Assembly (NCBI GenBank): GCA_000827265.1
Contig: KN834762.1
Coordinates: 312,939 to 376,938 of the forward strand
Direction: 5' to 3'
From: Collybiopsis luxurians FD-317 M1
Lineage: Eukaryota > Basidiomycota > Agaricomycetes > Agaricales > Omphalotaceae
DNA length: 64,000 nucleotides
Shown here: one piece after another, positions 53,301 to 64,000 of the stretch
Layout of the letters: each line of letters opens with the position of its first letter
Numbering within the stretch: the first letter of the stretch is position 1
The notes under the pieces: generated by a model
What the model was told of the DNA's origin: nothing
What the model saw: the letters and a program-made list of their open reading frames with translations, nothing else
The model's database searches: none
Translations under genes and position numbers: made by a program

Positions 53301-54319
53301 GATTGGACTTCAATCTGTCTTTGTCTTCCTTCGAGCCCCATGTTCGCGGAACGCGAAACTTGATAGAATTATCTCGCTCATGCCGTCACGTCTCCTCGGT
53401 TCGGTTTTTGTTCACGTCTTCCATTGGAGCAACACAGTCTTGGGATGCGAGTCTAGGACCATATCCCGAAGAAGTAGTAATGAATCCCAAGTACGCTGTT
53501 GGCGCAGGTTATGGAGAGAGCAAATATGTATCTGAGAGGGTAATTCGTTTTGTTGCGTGTTTCTCACAGTCCCGAAGCTGAGGGGTCTTTAGCTTTTGCA
53601 TAAAAGTGGCCTGCACTTTTCCTCCTTCCGAATAGGTCAGATCGTCGGTGGTCAACCGAGCGGAGCTTGGGCTATAAGTGACTGGCTTCCGATGATCGTC
53701 AAATCTGGCTTAGCTTTGAATATGCTTCCTTATGCTCATGGTGTAGGTCCCCTTCTAGTCCTTTTACACTTTCTCATCTTCAACAGGTGATTTCGTGGGT
53801 GCCTACGGATGCAATTGCCGAAGCCATCTTGGATGTCGGCTTTTCTGAACAGCATGTACCTCCAGCAGTCAATCCAGTGCACCCTCGTCCTGTCTCATGG
53901 ACTTCAGTCATGGAAGCTATTCGCCAATCATTGCTTTCAGCCAAAAATCTTAGCTCGACTGCCTTACCACTTGTCCCATTCCAGAAATGGTTCACTGCTC
54001 TCGAAGAATCGGCCATGCGAGAACCTGCAGAAGAGGTAGCAAGCAAAATGGTAAGTAATTTCAGTTTAGTTTTTCACGGAGAATTCAACTTATCAACTTC
54101 TAAAAGCCCGCTGCCAAGATTCTGGAATTCGTTAGAAGTATGGCTGAGGCAGATACACATGCTTCAAAGAATGGAGACGGCTCATACGAGGCGCTCGGAT
54201 TGAGCTCCATGAGTATCAGTAACATCCAGCGAATCAGTCCACGTATGAAAGACCTAGAGCAGATTAATTATGAGGATGCTGAACGATGGGTCAAGTATTG
54301 GGTTCGGTGTGGAGTGTAA
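50343..54319 (+). CDS. ATR-4: adenylate-forming reductase (A-T-R)
   Basis: Intact copy in the right arm. Start ATG 50343 (MSVSVVPPYREKIITVSEAL), stop TAA 54319. Motifs: LHSSGSTGLPKAIAITH, RMGVMPLPPFHALGF, IYGSTEVGAVCDVSF, GRIDEVLIHSSGEKT, PRAPKGTILRKAAYQ; carrier FDSLRATVLRL with the intron-split Ser codon; reductase LTGSTGNLGSQML, VIHNAWRLDFNLSLSSFE, YGESKYVSER. Intron 1 uses GTAAGT where ATR-3 has GTATGT, and its acceptor is TGTAG rather than TGCAG; both are usable. The reductase has NMLPYAHG, where ATR-1, -2 and -3 have Glu or Asp in place of Tyr. I see no frameshift or stop. It is transcribed away from ATR-3. Confidence 0.92.
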
Positions 54320-54762
54320 ATAGTACCTATGATCTATAAGAACGATAACGATACGTGTTGGATGAATTTAAACGTACTACTCAAAACCAGAGACTGTCGT
54401 TCTCAAATGAACTCGATCGAAACATGGCGTCGAGGGTGGCACTGAAATTGCAGCGCATTCCCCGCTTCACTGCAGTGGGAAAGATTAAATAACCGGTTAT
54501 AAGAATATCAGCCCTGCGCTAGGATCCTATTATAGCAAGAGTAGTGAGCACTACTTATACTGAAGTTTACCTGTCAATATTTTCAACAAACTTTCACAGT
54601 TGGCAAAAAAAAGTAAATAATACCGAGACGACGGCTAAAGAAAAGCATCCGAACAACATTCAACTGGAATAGTTTGGCTCCCCATTTTGAGGTCTGGGCC
54701 TCGCAAGTTCCACGTTCTTGGGCGCGAAATGTTGGCGAAATCAGAAATTATGAAATGCTGGA

Positions 54763-55004
54763 CTTCGTTTGCATATGTATCACGCAACGGGCGCTTATTG
54801 AGTTCGGAGGAAGAAAGTTTTTGACATTTCGAAGGCGCGCAACTGCAAAATTGGGAGATTCGCGGCACGGCACTGAGCATAGGATTACTGTCGTATTGTA
54901 TCATGATCCTTCTACATCATCTATCTATGCATATCTCATTCCAATACCGAAAAAATAAAAAAAAAACTACTCTATATGGCGAAGGGCCGTACACCTATTT
55001 GCTC
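54763..55004. other. Flank beyond the right arm
   Basis: No gene recognised. Sequence here no longer matches the flank of the left arm. Confidence 0.4.
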
Positions 55005-55935
55005 CTACCACCTGGTTGCCGTTCCATAATTCTGTATCGGCAGTGGAGACCCTTGAGCTATTCTTGAGCCAGGTCGACCTTTCCATCCCATACCCACACT
55101 CAGCGGGATGTACTCATCAATGAGATCATCAGCCTCGGTAGAATCTTCAGCGTTGACCATAAAATCCGCCTCCGAGTCCATGTCGAGCATTCCCATATCC
55201 TCCTGTGCCCATTGCACTAGGCGGCTTTCGCCCACTCGAAAGGAACCTGCCCCCCGTCGACGGCGGGACTTTACAGAGAAACCTCCGAGTGGAGGGAGTA
55301 GGGACGTACGAGCAGCAACTTTCGGGAGATGAACCTGTGATATTAAGCGATGATACATGTCACCGGCACGCTGGAAGAGAATGACAATGGAAGGGGGGAC
55401 GCGATCAGAGAGATGGGAGATGGACGGGCGTACGCGCTCGTCGATGAGTTGGGAAGGTGGATGACGAATGAACCAATAAATGCACAAGAGGCAAAAACTG
55501 TGATAGAGAGTAAATCTAAGTCCGAAAGGAATTGAATCACGACTTGCCCTACTGCGCAGACCGTAAGAGCAATCGACAACCTTGTCGGTCTCGGAGGTGA
55601 TGCACCGGTATCCGTTAAACTGTCTCCGTTATCAGTATCGTTTGTCGGAGATGTATCTTCTGTAATTCTCATTGGTAGATTTACTAGTATTGGTCCTCGT
55701 GTTAGAAAGCAAGATGATCCATGATAGATTTTCACCTACAAACGTCCCATACAGGTACTGCGCTTAGACGAGCAATATTAGGTTTAGATACGAGCATCCC
55801 GGGACGAGGGGCGATTCTAGTAGATGGTTCATCGGTAGTCGAAGGGACTGCGGAAGCCGTAGCAGATGTGCAAAACTCAAGGGTTAGACTGCCAAAGAGG
55901 ATAAAAAATACGAGACTGCGTTTCGGCGAGAACAT
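55005..55935 (-). CDS. Putative membrane protein, function unknown
   Basis: Candidate three- or four-exon gene. Exon 1 (ATG 55935) reads MFSPKRSLVFFILFGSLTLEF, a good signal peptide or anchor, followed by a Ser/Thr/Pro-rich stretch. Later segments contain hydrophobic runs (RLSIALTVCAVGQ and FCLLCIYWFI-type), a basic KSRRRRGAGSFRV segment, and an acidic C-terminus ending YGTATRW-stop. Two frames compete around 55500-55560, so the junction there is not settled. I do not recognise a family. An upstream open stretch at 55940-56144 (LHPDRHQYTDADG...) could be a 5' exon or untranslated leader. Confidence 0.45.
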
Positions 55936-56229
55936 GAGGGAACGGTGAAGCAGGAATGGGCAAGGAACATTGATTTATTCTTGAAAAGAGCCTCAAGGTC
56001 CTGGGTCTCCTGATACAGCGTGTCATAGTTTTTTATGTTCTCTCGACTGAGATAACTCCGAATGGGAGGGAGTTTAGATGGAGTTGCTCCATCAGCGTCC
56101 GTGTATTGATGCCGGTCCGGATGTAACCGTATCTGTATCTCCACAGTGATGCAGAGCGAATGAATATGTATTCAACATGCTCACTATATAGAAAAATACA
56201 AATAAACTATTCATATGTGGCAACAACGT

Positions 56230-59222
56230 TCATCGTTTGTGTCCTTTGGGTGAAGGATCGCCTGGTGACTGAGGGCTGTTTTGCGCATGTTTACTGGGTC
56301 GTATCGTGTTGCTCCTGCTAGGAATAGGTATAGGCTGGGAAGCGTTTGGTAAGATCAGATCCGGGTCCGGCAAGGGTATCGGGTGCTGGGGAGGGCTGGG
56401 GGTAGGCGGACGATAGAATGCTAATCCATTTCTCAAGTTCTCGAGATCACTGATGATTACTGAGAACGTTGGTCGTTCATTGAACTCATCATCCCAGCAC
56501 TGTTCGAGCATAGAACGTATACCCAAACGCTTGACCAATTTAACTGGATAAGGCGGTCGGCCTTTTTCTTCTGTATTTGGAAATGGCAGATTAACTCTCG
56601 AGATCCAGATGCTATTCTGAGCGTACTTACCCAGCACCGTCTTTCTCACGACGTCATCAGGGAGAAGCGGCCAGGGCAAGCTGCCCATGGTGACGATCTC
56701 TACGCAGGTGATGGAAAAGGCATACACATCAGTGTGTTTTGAAATGAAAGAACGCTCCGCCATGAGTTCAGGAGACTGCCAACGGAGACCATCTACAAAA
56801 GTGGGTATGCTATAAGAACACAATTACGCGATCGATCGTGGGCTTACGAGCATGCTTGGGATCTTTGTATGAAATCTGTGATTTATGTTTGGTGTGCCCA
56901 AAGTCAGCAATCACACATTGAAGGCTATCATCGAGCAAGACGTTCGCGCCCTTGAAAGGTTTCGATTAAACATTAGTAGAAAAACTCGAGAAAACAAAAT
57001 ACCTTGAGATCCCCATGCACAAAATTTTGGCTGTGCATATATGCCATTCCCTGAGCAATCTCTGACATGAACCTCAGCATATCAGGCATTGAGCTATCCC
57101 CCATAACCTCTGAAACCATGGATGTTTCCATTGACATTCCCCCATCCCATTCTAGTCGTTTCAGATACTCCGTTAAGGTCCCATTTCTCATGTATGGACT
57201 GATGAGGAACCAAGGGACATTTTGCTGTGGGTCACTGGCTCCGTAAATCCGAAGTATGTTGGGGTGCTTAAGGGATTTCCATACACCAATTTCTGAAAGA
57301 AACATATCGCGTTGAGTGGTTCGCTCGAGGACTTTGATAGCGACAGCGCGATGCCTCCATGTTCCCTTGAAAACATTAGAAAAGAAACCTCTTCCTACCA
57401 GCTCTTGGAAGGAGACGTCGCCTCTAGGAGAATACGAGGCATTAGATGTTAGGAAGTTTATAGAGACCTTGGATAAGACTTACTTTTCAACAGTCCAACT
57501 AGGAAGGTCAGTATCATTCCGATCCACCAAGCGCACGATATCCGACTCGATATGTTCAGCGTCGAGGATGCTTTCCTGCTTTTCATCCAGCGGCCAAGTA
57601 AAAGCCCTGGTACGTGGGAGCTGCTTTTGAGTTTGGAAGGCCGAACCTGGAGTAGGCTTCCAGTTTGGCCCATGTCCTTCCAATACAGCCAACAAGGTTC
57701 GAATTGCTTTTGGCATATCCTTCCCTGCTACTTGCAGCACTTTCTGCATATCATGATCGCTTGGAGCGTGCAGTGCAACAGATAGAAGGTTCCGGAGGTC
57801 ACCTATGTCGGCGGCCTTGTCGAGTTCATTTTGATGCGCCTGAAGAGCGCGGAGGCGCTCCCGAATTCGCTCAGCATCCGTTATCACTAGATCATCCGCA
57901 AGTGGGGGCGACGACGAAAATCTTGGTAACTTCCTGAACCCATCGTCGTCATTTAAATCTTCGAGGACTTTTGATTGTGGAAATTCGCGCGAACCAGACC
58001 ATAGACTGCTCGAAGTCGCTTCCACAAGTTGGTTGGAGGAACTCGAAACGTTCCTGAAAATGCGGGCGAGGATGGAGAACTGAACCAAATTAAATATCCA
58101 GAATGAGAAACGTTTTGCTGACACTTACATTGAACATGAATAAGCAGTCATTCAACGACTCGTGGCATCTCTCAATGGCTGCTTGAATCTCATCACGCTC
58201 AACCCATCGCCTCCAGAATGGCTGATCTCTGAGTTCAATCATCAGGTCAAGGATTGAATTGAAGGCACTAAATGGGAGGTAAGCTAGTATAAATTTTAAC
58301 AATAGGAACTGAATACCTATCGAGTTTTCTGAGAGGCTGAGCGAGTTCCGCAGTGACTTTGTTCCCCATCTCATGGACCTCATCATAGATTGCAAGCAGA
58401 AAATCTGCACAGCGACCAGCTAGTCGTAAACACGCCAATCGATTGGACTAAAGCGAAAGTGTGAGCGACGGCTATGAAATTCAGAGAGACAAGACTGGCG
58501 TACTCCGACTTCATCAATCGCATCCCATATACTCGAAAGCAAACTAGCCACAATTGAAAGGCCTGCCTAGAAAGATTTAGCAGTTGCAGCTTTCATATAC
58601 GAGAGATTACAAGCCTGGAACTGGAATCAACTCTCCAGTCTCCGCGACAACTCCAATGCCAATCCGCACAAGGTCGGCAATAGATTTGACAGCCAGTTCC
58701 ACACGCTGATGAATGGAGCGGTTAGGTCACACTGCAATTCGAGAAACGACCAAAAACGGTTCGTACTGTTTTTGTCCTTAGAAAAGCTTCCGTTTGTTCT
58801 CTTGGCACGGGCGTATGTTTTTTTGATGGCGATGATTTCCAGCCTCTGGGACTAAAGAATTTGCGCCAGGAATGGTTAGTGTCTGTTGAAGCTCGAGAAT
58901 CGACGCTAGTCTCTCGTGATGAGAGAGGGGAATCATGGGGAGCAGTGAAGGAGTGCAGACTTCGACCACGTAAGCCGATTTCAGCAGGTCCTAGAAGTGC
59001 ATCGTGATTGAGATTTGAGGTTGATGGGCTCGCACCCAAGCTGCGGTAAGTGGAAGGAGGTGATGGTGATAAAGAGATATTGGGTGCGGCCAGCATTGGG
59101 TCGGAGCCGGTGTGTCTATGTAGGAACCTGATGCTGCCAGCCAGGGCATCAACGGGTGATGAAGGCTCCGACGTAGTGTGTCCCGACTTGATTTCTTTTG
59201 TTTTGAGGGTAGGAGAAGGCAT
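56230..59222 (-). CDS. Protein kinase with MLKL-like N-terminal helical bundle
   Basis: Multi-exon gene; start taken at ATG 59222 (MPSPTLKTKEIKSG), which may not be the true first exon. The N-terminal about 180 residues are Ser/Pro-rich and disordered. A helical region follows: VELAVKSIADLVRIGIGVV, FNSILDLMIELRDQPFWRRW and IERCHESLNDCLFMFN. This resembles the four-helix MLKL/HeLo-like domain found in many basidiomycete kinases. A linker leads to a tyrosine-kinase-like domain: FQELVGRGFFSNVFKG, AVAIKVLER (ATP Lys), HGDLKGANVLLD (catalytic Asp), IADFGHTK (DFG present), RWQSPELM and WDDEFNERPTFSVI. The kinase looks active by motif. The end is a Pro-rich tail with SPKGHKR-stop at 56230. A cell-death role would be analogy only. 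Confidence 0.82.
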
Positions 59223-61348
59223 ACTGGAAGACAGGTTGTTAGTTGGCATATGAATGAGAGAGAGGTACAAGGTTGCAATTCACGTTGACAACTTTGAAAG
59301 GCTCTTTATAACATTCTCTTACCAACCAACCGCTAGAGCTAGATCCTTTGTACCCGGATAGATGTTCAGATCCGAGGGACAGGTGGGGCTGTCGACAATG
59401 GACAGCAAGTTGTGTAATTGAGTATAGCTCGAGCGGCTATAGCAGGTGGGATGAGATAAAGGCAGCTCGAGGGCAGCGCCGCTCCATATATACGAAACTT
59501 TCAAGCGCCGTGGGCATTCATCATTCAACATCTCGACAGTGTGGACAATTGAGTGTTCTGATGATCTTCTCATGTTTCGCACGGACGCGTCTCGACTCTC
59601 TGTGCTTCTAGTCGGACGCGTCTTGACTCTTGGAGCTTACGACTCCACTCTGGCTCATAAAGCCCGGTTCAGGACTGCGCAAAGCAAAGTCAGTTAGCTC
59701 AAGGCAGTGATTTCTTACTCTCCTCATGGATTCCGAATGATTCAGTTGTTGATCGCTGTTATGTACTTACCATTGTTCCAAAGCAAGTAAGCTCTGCGAA
59801 TGTTGCGCCACTCCTGTAAAGTTCAGTCATTGCTGTCATCGGACTTTGTCCTATCGTCAAATCGAGATTAACGGAGGCGAGGGAACTTGTTTGCGTGAAA
59901 CCAGATCGAAACGCAAAAAACGAACTTCCAGTGAAACGCTACCCCGATATGTCCGAGTAACCACAGGTCTCTGGGAGCTGCGCGCTAATGAATCCTGTGA
60001 ATGGATAATCTTTAGTATTCAGTATTACGAGCTTCCATACAGATGGTATTCAGGTGAATAACGGACCATCGAAAAAGTAACGTGAATCAGGTCATGCTAT
60101 TCAATATTAGCATCTTTAATTACCACAGCGTAAATTAGACTCTACATGTTTAACGGTTCACGTACATGCCATTCTCTCCGGTCTATGTAACTTGGAATTA
60201 ATGAGTGGGCTAGTAAGGCGATCAGTAGGATTTAAACTCGTCTGGTTCGAAGTGAGGTTGTGGGTGATAGGACATTTGTGTGGACGAGTCGAATACATGC
60301 GAAAAGGAGCAATCGAAAATCGAGGAACTGCTCTTAACGGTTCGTCGCGCATAAACTCCGGAGTTCCGAAGTCGCTGATTCATTCCAGGTGGTACGAGGA
60401 TTAACGCCTTTCAAGTCATGTCTCGCCTTTCCTGTGCAACCTCGGAATAAGCTCGATGAGGGGGATGCTAGAAAGCTGAAAGCGCCACTCAGGATACTAA
60501 TAGCTACAATATAACACCTGACTCAGTAGGGGTGTAATTGAAGCAATTCACGGATGTCAGGATGACCAGCAAGAAACAGCGCAAGGATTCTTGAAGGAGT
60601 GAAAGGCTCCAGGCATATGCGTGTATAACAAGGCGCAAAAATGAGAAGTGGCAAGCAATAATGTTCCCTCACCTAGTTTGACACTCTCCGAGCCAACGGC
60701 GGTCGCTGCAAGCGAGTGATCGAAGCAAGTACCAAAATTGGCAGAGTCACGTTACGTGTGTGGCTCGCAAATCGGGTAAGCGCCTGCTTGTGACCGGTGA
60801 CTAATTTCTTCCAGTTCCACTGTCAACGACAACACATTCTCTGTTTTACGGCCATCCAGCTTTTTTTCTTGTATTCGTTTTATGACCTTAAAGCTCATCT
60901 AATTGGCACAGTGTATTGCTATTTTCCCTGGTGATTCTTCAAATTTCTAAAATAATCGTTTTTTCAAACAGATTCCTTGTATCACTGACGAGAGACCCGG
61001 CAAAGTATAAGCAAATTTCAAGTTCTGAGCCCAAATTCCGAGCTTAATCTCACTGCCTACAAGTTCCAATCTGTAGGTTCGAACTTGGAGTGATTCTGTG
61101 ATTCTGTGGGAGTCTCCATTAAATAGCGCATAGATAGGTTACTTGCGCAAGGCAGCAGGCAGCAGAGGAAGCAGGTGAGTGTGTTGGCCTATGAGAAAGT
61201 GGCTAATAATCTTATCGGCGCGCAGAGGGACCTCCAGCAAGCTCATTACGTCTACCTTTTATACAATCTTCTTCGGTCGGTTTTAATTTTTAATCCTTGT
61301 TCCACGTCTACAATGACCTGTTTTTGTATCCAGACAAAAGATTATAGC
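59223..61348. other. 2.1-kb region between kinase and ATG4
   Basis: No firm gene. A minus-strand frame at 59319-59582 ends at a GTAAGA donor-like site and could be a 5' exon of the kinase gene. Other frames are short. Just before ATG4, about 61300-61330, a pyrimidine-rich tract and CAG suggest a leader intron. Confidence 0.4.
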
Positions 61349-64000
61349 ATGCACAAACATTCACGCCACACTCCTTCACCAGCCCCGGGTTCCAAGCTGC
61401 CCAAGTTTTTACAGAAGAACCGCGACAGATCCAAATCCGTCAACGACGGTGCACTTAGCTCGCCCGAGCTTCCATCTACTCCATCGCCTTCATCATCCAC
61501 CCGGCCTTCCCGAAAAAATACCAAGATATCAGAAGATGCAGCAGACGAAGCCCCGGTCATTGTAGAACCGGTTCCAATTCCCTCGCCACGCCAGCGAAAT
61601 CGCCCAGAAACCCCTCAAAGCACTTCACCCTCTTCACGCATAAGCGACCTTCCCACACGACTCTCTGGTTGGTTCTCACAATTCTCTACATCATCCACCG
61701 ACCTTTCCCTGCCTTCTCTTCTTGCACAGTCCAACTCTGTATCTACTGGCTCATCTCCAAGGAACCGGCTAAGCGGAGCCTCCGCCTTGCTCACCGCAGC
61801 TAAGCATGGTAAAGGTCACCTTGACAAGGCGATGCGATATTTACTTGACAGCGACGCAACGCCTGATAAATGCACGGACCCTATCTGGCTCTTGGGCGTC
61901 CAGCATCCAGGCTACGAGCCTCCACAGGCACAACCACAGCCACCCCCGTCTTCATATCCTAGTGGTACTTTAGGCCGCAGAGGTTCGGTCGCATCCACTC
62001 ACACCTTAGACCAGTCTCACGGACACAAACGGTCTCGCTCGCGTGGTCAGCACCCCTCCGCTTCTAGCAACCATTCTCAATTTCTTTCCCAGTCCCAGCC
62101 TCCATCGTCATCCCCTTCTCAGTCTCTTTCTTCCTCTACGTCATCCATAACTGCAACACCTTCTGCTTCTGTCTACAATCCTGCATCTTCCACAACTTCC
62201 ACACAAACTTCGAAGGAACCTAAACCCGGCGTAAATTGGCCTCCAGATTTTTATGCAGATTTCACATCCCGGATATGGCTAACATACCGGTCGCACTTTC
62301 CACCTATACGCGACAGTAGCCTGCAAGAGCTGACTCCTCCTGCATGTGAACCCATTATGGGTCCAGGTTCCTTTACCGTCCCTCCCACCTCTCCTTCTAC
62401 CCTTTCCACAAATTCCAACGCTTCTCGGCGAACTTCTTCGCGATACACAGACTCTTATAAATCCGATTCATCTCTCAGCACCAGCCTTAGCAACAACAGT
62501 AGCAACAGAGGGCCGTCAAGTCCTACATCTACCATGACAAGCCGCAGTAAATGGAATTGGACTGTCGGTGGGCTCGGTGGCGAGAAAGGATGGACAAGTG
62601 ATTCCGGCTGGGGATGCATGTTGCGGACTGGACAAAGTCTCCTGGCAAATTCTCTTTTATTCATGTACCTAGGAAGAGATTGGAGGAAACCGCCTTATCC
62701 TGAGATGACGAAGGAGTATGCGACCTACGTGCAGATTGTGACTTGGTTTCTGGACACTCCTTCAGAACTGGCGCCTTTTAGCGTTCATCGGATGGCATTG
62801 GCGGGGAAAGATTTGGGAAAGGATGTGGGGATGTGGTTTGGGCCTAGTACCGCAGCTGGAGCTATCAGGTATGTTCCAAATCGGCTTCATGAATGTTTGT
62901 ACTGAATCTTTTCAGGTTCCTTGTTCATTCATTTCCTGACGCAGGATTGGGGGTTGCTGTTGCCACAGATGGATTATTGACACAGACAGATGTTTATGCG
63001 GCTTCTCATGGCGCGTCCTCGATTTCATATCCACGGCGAGGTAGATTTTGTATTCAAGCTCACGATTAGCTCATCGCTCATACCTTATACTCTATCGCAG
63101 GAAAAGGTCTCGCCCATACTTCTTGGGGTGATAGGCCGGTGTTGGTGCTTTTCGGAATCAGGTTAGGCTTAGACGGCGTAAACCCTATCTACTATGACAC
63201 GATCAAGGTAAAGATGACGGTTCCTTTCATATCAGAGTGTTCGTTTCTCATTTCGGTGCTTCTTATTATAGATGCTTTACACCTTCCCCCAGTCGGTCGG
63301 AATTGCGGGTGGAAGGCCTAGTTCATCCTACTATTTTGTCGGTTCCCAGACAGACAATCTGTTTTACCTGGATCCTCATCACGCAAGACCTGCGGTACCG
63401 CTTCGTCCACCCCCTGTTGCTGCAGTTATTCCTGCAGTTGTTCCGATGCGTGAAGGTTCCAGTTCCTCAGCCGACTACGTTTCGAGACCAAGCGGGTCAT
63501 CTTCTGGCCACGGTACCGGCGACGAAGGTGATAAGGAAAAGGAAAAGAGTAAGAAGGTTCCGAGGAAGGCCAGTAAGCATCAGACTCGATCGTCTAGCAC
63601 TGGCAGTGCTGGTAGCGGTGGAAGCCATCCTCCATCGCCTTCGCGGCCTAGCTCATCGTTCCATGTCCCTCTTGCGCCATCTCCCCTACAACAGCAGTTC
63701 TCGCATGCACCGGGTGGTCCCTCTAACAATAATAGCATCTCCAGCGATAACACTTCATCATCGCCTCAGTCGTTCAATTCCAGAACAGAATCTCCAGCTT
63801 CGGTAAACAGTGGAGACATGGACTATGGCGAACTCGGTGGACTGACCACGCAACGAGAGCATAATTTAACCCCCTTGGAGGAACATTATGCTACGGCCTA
63901 TAACGCCACGGAGCTGAAGACATTTCACTGTGATCGAGTGCGCAAGATGCCTTTGAGCGGGCTGGATCCTAGTATGCTCATCGGGTTTCTATGTCGGGAT
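61349..64000 (+). CDS. ATG4: Autophagy cysteine protease Atg4 (5' part, cut by window end)
   Basis: Protease that trims Atg8 and later removes it from phosphatidylethanolamine during autophagy. The start ATG at 61349 ([20 protein letters not shown]) gives a long Ser/Pro-rich N-terminal extension, then the peptidase C54 domain: [19 protein letters not shown], the catalytic Cys in [30 protein letters not shown], later exons with [37 protein letters not shown] and [14 protein letters not shown], and the Asp-x-His pair [11 protein letters not shown] very long Ser-rich insert follows before [18 protein letters not shown] at the window edge, so the C-terminus is outside. An upstream GTG-open frame from 61175 is probably leader sequence. 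At least three introns are seen in the protease domain. Confidence 0.93.

Larger units (their letters stand above)
49925..54762. repeat. Right arm of a large inverted duplication
   Basis: Inverse partner of 33460-38195, containing ATR-4 with promoter and 3' flank. The outer promoter part carries an extra stretch of about 80-90 bases (near 50125-50190) that is absent from the left arm, while the left arm has a short CCCTCCCACC-containing insert missing here. Past about 54762 the two flanks differ. Confidence 0.92.

Overview
The window is nuclear DNA from a basidiomycete fungus, most likely a mushroom-forming Agaricomycete. The support is many short GT-AG introns of about 45-65 bases, long AT-rich spacers, and lineage-typical families: a DUF6533 seven-helix protein, a DUF6593-like protein, basidiomycete A-T-R reductases, and a kinase with an MLKL-like N-terminal bundle. 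One assembly gap of 564 N lies at 1891-2454. I found no tRNA, rRNA, CRISPR array or intact transposon.

The centre of interest is a family of four intact adenylate-forming reductase genes (adenylation - carrier - thioester reductase, 'NRPS-like', Lys2-like layout) within 46 kb: ATR-1 (8864-12771, +), ATR-2 (21562-25663, -), ATR-3 (33890-37867, -) and ATR-4 (50343-54319, +). I rebuilt ATR-1 (1084 aa) and ATR-2 (1093 aa) exon by exon, and both stay in frame from start to stop. ATR-3 and ATR-4 are near-identical and sit in the arms of an inverted duplication of about 4.7-4.8 kb (about 33460-38195 and 49925-54762) whose copies face away from each other. The 11.7 kb spacer between the arms carries housekeeping genes: UBC13, ARG5,6, a DUF6593-like gene, calcineurin A and elongin C.

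Left part (1-8 kb): a weak ORF group, the N gap, a secreted beta-lactamase-like serine hydrolase, a PF13350-type tyrosine phosphatase and a GDT1-type cation transporter. Between ATR-1 and ATR-2 lie a coiled-coil gene with repeated exons, a decayed partial copy of an Old Yellow Enzyme (OYE) / homeodomain-like gene pair, a DUF6533 seven-helix protein, and the intact divergent OYE / homeodomain-like pair. Between ATR-2 and ATR-3 lie LYS1 (saccharopine dehydrogenase) with a perfect 79-bp tandem duplication upstream, a second long coiled-coil gene and a VIT-VWA protein. Right of ATR-4 are a small membrane-protein candidate, the MLKL-like kinase and the 5' part of ATG4, cut by the window end.

How the genes could work together is inference. 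The reductases would activate a carboxylic acid as an adenylate, load it on a phosphopantetheine arm and release it by NADPH reduction as an aldehyde or alcohol. The OYE could reduce an activated double bond and the homeodomain-like protein could be a local regulator. No substrate can be read from the sequence. The primary-metabolism neighbours look like ordinary genes caught between expanding copies.
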